Below are positions 11,327 to 13,069 of a stretch of 13,069 nt of DNA, in pieces (the stretch's first letter is position 1; every line of letters starts with the position of its first letter). The position numbers were made by a program, and so were the translations under genes. The notes under the pieces were generated by a model that saw nothing but the letters and a program-made list of their open reading frames with translations, did not search any database and was not told the DNA's origin. This stretch comes from Nitrospira sp. GTDB taxonomy: Bacteria > Nitrospirota > Nitrospiria > Nitrospirales > Nitrospiraceae. The stretch is taken from positions 1 to 13,069 of the forward strand of contig JANYBU010000076.1 of assembly GCA_025360665.1 (NCBI GenBank), read 5' to 3'.

Positions 11327-11649
11327 TCTTCAAGAGAGGTAAAGAGAATTGGAGGGATTTCGCTGGGGCTACTGGCACGTCCCGGGAGATCGATTGCGAA
11401 GAAATCGGAGGGTGGGGCGGGTGAAAAATATCTGCCAGCGGGTGGGCCGGTGAGAAAGCTGCGCGCAGTGGAAGATCAATCAGTCCCCATCCCTGAGAGA
11501 TAACGAGCGAGCTTGGAGGGAGCATTTGTATCGTTCGACGCGCGCACTCGAGGATCGACCAGGCTGCTATTGAGAAGGGCATAGGGGATTCGTTGAACAC
11601 GCGCAGTGGGAGACTATCGGGCCACCCTTTAGTATTGCGGAGAAACAAG
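11327..11649. other. Intergenic stretch before the dehydrogenase gene
   Basis: No supported gene is present. GTTCGA(C/T)GCGCGCA occurs at 11290-11303 and 11533-11546, and a looser relative is near 11592-11605 (GTTGAACACGCGCA), suggesting more copies of dispersed repeats. The long frame on the minus strand here overlaps the dehydrogenase gene and has no family signature, so it is taken as non-coding. Confidence 0.4.
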
Positions 11650-12369
11650 ATGCACCGGTTAAAAGATAAAGTGGCGATTGTGACTGGCAGCAGCAGCGGC
11701 ATCGGCAAGGCCATCGCGCTGCGGTTTGGAGCCGAAGGCGCGAACGTTGTTGTCACGGCTAGACGGATGGCGCGCTGCGAGCAGACCGTCGCGCAGATCA
11801 CGAAGAACGGCGGCGCGGCCTGGGCCATTCAAACCGACGTGGCCGATGAGCGTCAGGTGGAACGACTGATCGAGGAGACGGTCAAACGCTATGGGCAACT
11901 CGACATTCTCGTGAACAACGCGGGACTCATTGCGGGCGGGCGGTTAGCCGAGACGACGACGAAATCGTTCGACGAGGTGATAAACGTGAATTTGCGCGGC
12001 ACGTTTTTCTGTTGCCGGGCCGGGTTCCAGCAGATGAAGAAGCAAGGTGGGGGGACCATCATCAACATGTCGAGCGTCGCCGGCGTGCAGGCCTGGGCGG
12101 GCACGGGCACCTACAGCGCATCGAAGCACGGCATCCTGGCGTTGACGAAGTCGCTGGCCGATGAAGGCCGCCCACATCACATTAAAGTGAGCGCGATCTG
12201 CCCCGGCGGCGTGGCCGACGAGCTCGTCGATGCGTCGCCGGAGGAGATTCTCCGGAGCGAGAAGATCGATCCGTTCGACGTGGCGGAGACAGCGCTCTAT
12301 CTGGCGACCCTGGGCAAGTATTCCGTGGTGCATCAGATCGTCATCGATCGGCTTGGAGCGGACTGGTGA
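11650..12369 (+). CDS. Short-chain dehydrogenase/reductase (SDR family)
   Basis: The ATG at 11650 is preceded by GGAG and gives 239 residues starting MHRLKDKVAIVTG; an earlier in-frame TTG is unlikely. Classical SDR motifs are all present: T-G-S-S-S-G-I-G at 12-19 for NAD(P) binding, D63-V for the adenine ring, N-N-A-G at 89-92, N113, catalytic S142 and Y155-S-A-S-K159, and C-P-G-G at 184-187. Arg38 and Arg39 after the second strand (V-T-A-R-R) suggest a preference for NADP. The substrate is unknown; the family reduces or oxidises alcohols, ketones and acyl groups. The stop overlaps the GTG of the transporter gene by 4 bp, so the two are translationally coupled and may act on the same compound. 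Confidence 0.92.
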   Translation: MHRLKDKVAIVTGSSSGIGKAIALRFGAEGANVVVTARRMARCEQTVAQITKNGGAAWAIQTDVADERQVERLIEETVKRYGQLDILVNNAGLIAGGRLAETTTKSFDEVINVNLRGTFFCCRAGFQQMKKQGGGTIINMSSVAGVQAWAGTGTYSASKHGILALTKSLADEGRPHHIKVSAICPGGVADELVDASPEEILRSEKIDPFDVAETALYLATLGKYSVVHQIVIDRLGADW

Positions 12370-13069
12370 CGATCGCTCCAGCGCCTACATCGACCCAACC
12401 ACGGCAGGCGGCAATCCTCTTCATTCTCATTACCGTCACGCTCGACGTGCTCTCGTTCGGCATCATCATTCCCGTGTTGCCGAAGCTTGTCGAAGACTTC
12501 ATGTCCGGCGACACGGCGCAGGCCGCCTCAATCTACGGCCTGATGGGAACGGCCTGGGCGCTCATGCAGTTCTTCTGCTCGCCCATTCAAGGCGCGCTGT
12601 CCGATCGGTTCGGGCGGCGGCCGGTCGTACTACTATCGAACGTCGGATTAGGTCTCGACTACATCTTCATGGCGCTGGCGCCCAACGTCGCCTGGCTCTT
12701 TGTGGGCCGCATGATTTCGGGCGTCGCGTCGTCCAGTTTCAGTACCGCCGGTGCCTATATCGCCGACGTGACGCCGCCGGAGAAACGGGCTGCCGCCTTC
12801 GGGATGATCGGCGCGGCCTTTGGCCTAGGTTTCATACTCGGCCCGGCGGTGGGCGGGTTGCTCGGGGCGATCGATCCGCGTCTCCCGTTCTGGGGTGCGG
12901 CCGCGACGAGTCTCGTGAACGCCTGCTACGGATTTTTCGTCCTGCCGGAATCGCTCCCACGCGAGAAGCGTATGAGTTTTGCCTGGAAGCGGGCCAATCC
13001 GGTCGGCTCGCTCAAATTGTTGCGGTCGCATCGCGAACTCTTCAGTCTCGCGGCGGTCGTCTTTCTCGG
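12366..13069 (+). CDS. MFS transporter, TetA/TCR-like drug-proton antiporter type (runs off right edge)
   Basis: The best start is the GTG at 12366, overlapping the dehydrogenase stop as GTGA. About 234 codons are in the window and the frame stays open. Transmembrane segment 1 carries L-D-V-L-S-F-G-I-I-I-P-V-L-P (26-39), a hallmark of the TetA/multidrug-type 12- or 14-span families; the loop 2-3 MFS signature is G-A-L-S-D-R-F-G-R-R (76-85). Later come G-R-M-I-S-G-V, Y-I-A-D-V-T-P-P-E-K-R-A, G-A-A-F-G-L-G-F-I-L-G-P-A-V-G-G (motif C, typical of antiporters), and L-P-E-S-L-P. It is an inner-membrane exporter; the substrate cannot be told, and tetracycline resistance should not be assumed. Pairing with an SDR suggests a modify-and-export unit. 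Confidence 0.9.
   Translation, partial: MTIAPAPTSTQPRQAAILFILITVTLDVLSFGIIIPVLPKLVEDFMSGDTAQAASIYGLMGTAWALMQFFCSPIQGALSDRFGRRPVVLLSNVGLGLDYIFMALAPNVAWLFVGRMISGVASSSFSTAGAYIADVTPPEKRAAAFGMIGAAFGLGFILGPAVGGLLGAIDPRLPFWGAAATSLVNACYGFFVLPESLPREKRMSFAWKRANPVGSLKLLRSHRELFSLAAVVFL

Noticed and set aside
11228..11503. 91-codon plus-strand frame after the reductase
   Set aside because: It lies over the inverted repeat, has no good ribosome-binding site and has repeat-like composition.
11091..11828. 245-codon minus-strand frame across the reductase-dehydrogenase gap
   Set aside because: It overlaps the ends of two well-supported plus-strand genes, has no recognisable domain and crosses repeats.
1..13069. 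CRISPR array, phage or conjugative genes, rRNA or tRNA genes
   Set aside because: No regularly spaced direct repeats of 25-40 bp, no such protein families and no RNA gene structures were seen.

Overview
The window is a chromosomal segment, roughly 57% G+C by eye, from a Gram-negative bacterium. Three things suggest a Nitrospira-type (Nitrospirota) genome: the gene families present, the strong AAGGAGG-like ribosome-binding sites, and the many fold-back intergenic repeats. This is inferred from general familiarity; there is no marker gene in the window to prove it.

Layout. (1) 1-510: the 5' part of an IS30-family transposase (minus strand, running off the left edge), its probable terminal repeat, a 65-bp imperfect palindrome, then unassigned sequence. 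(2) 511-1669: a DUF2784 membrane protein and a DUF488 protein (minus), separated by a 132-bp palindromic element that supplies the DUF488 stop codon. (3) 1696-1891: first copy (A) of a 188-bp MITE-like element with a TTAG target duplication. (4) 1901-3923: a secreted protein resembling only a protease propeptide, and upstream of it a reprolysin-like zinc metalloprotease with a -1 frameshift near its C-terminus. (5) 4177-8415: eight genes on the minus strand, closely packed except for a 249-bp gap: zinc-ribbon protein, DUF1059 protein, SnoaL-like protein, (gene fossils), lipoprotein, Asp-box propeller protein, ThiS/MoaD-like ubiquitin-fold protein, SAM methyltransferase, TfoX N-domain protein. 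(6) 8498-9079: a TetR/AcrR regulator. The palindrome TGGAACGAGCGTTCCA lies in front of the zinc-ribbon gene and a near-copy lies in front of the tetR gene, so the regulator probably controls itself and the run of genes beyond it. (7) 9352-9816: a PilZ-domain protein on the plus strand. (8) 9799-10480: a dense block of repeats: a 182-bp palindrome, the second MITE copy (B, inverted relative to A, CTAG duplication), low-complexity GCGAGAC-type sequence and a solo end of the 132-bp element. (9) 10490-13069: a ferredoxin-NADP reductase-like flavoprotein, a repeat-bearing 425-bp gap, a short-chain dehydrogenase, and a TetA-type MFS transporter that overlaps it by 4 bp and runs off the right edge.

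The most notable points are: two equal-length inverted MITE copies with intact YTAR target duplications bracketing 8.1 kb; the metalloprotease paired with a stand-alone propeptide-like protein; the two matching TetR-type operators; the translationally coupled propeller/ubiquitin-fold pair; and remnants of a DUF1059-TfoX gene pair inside an operon that also has intact versions of both families.
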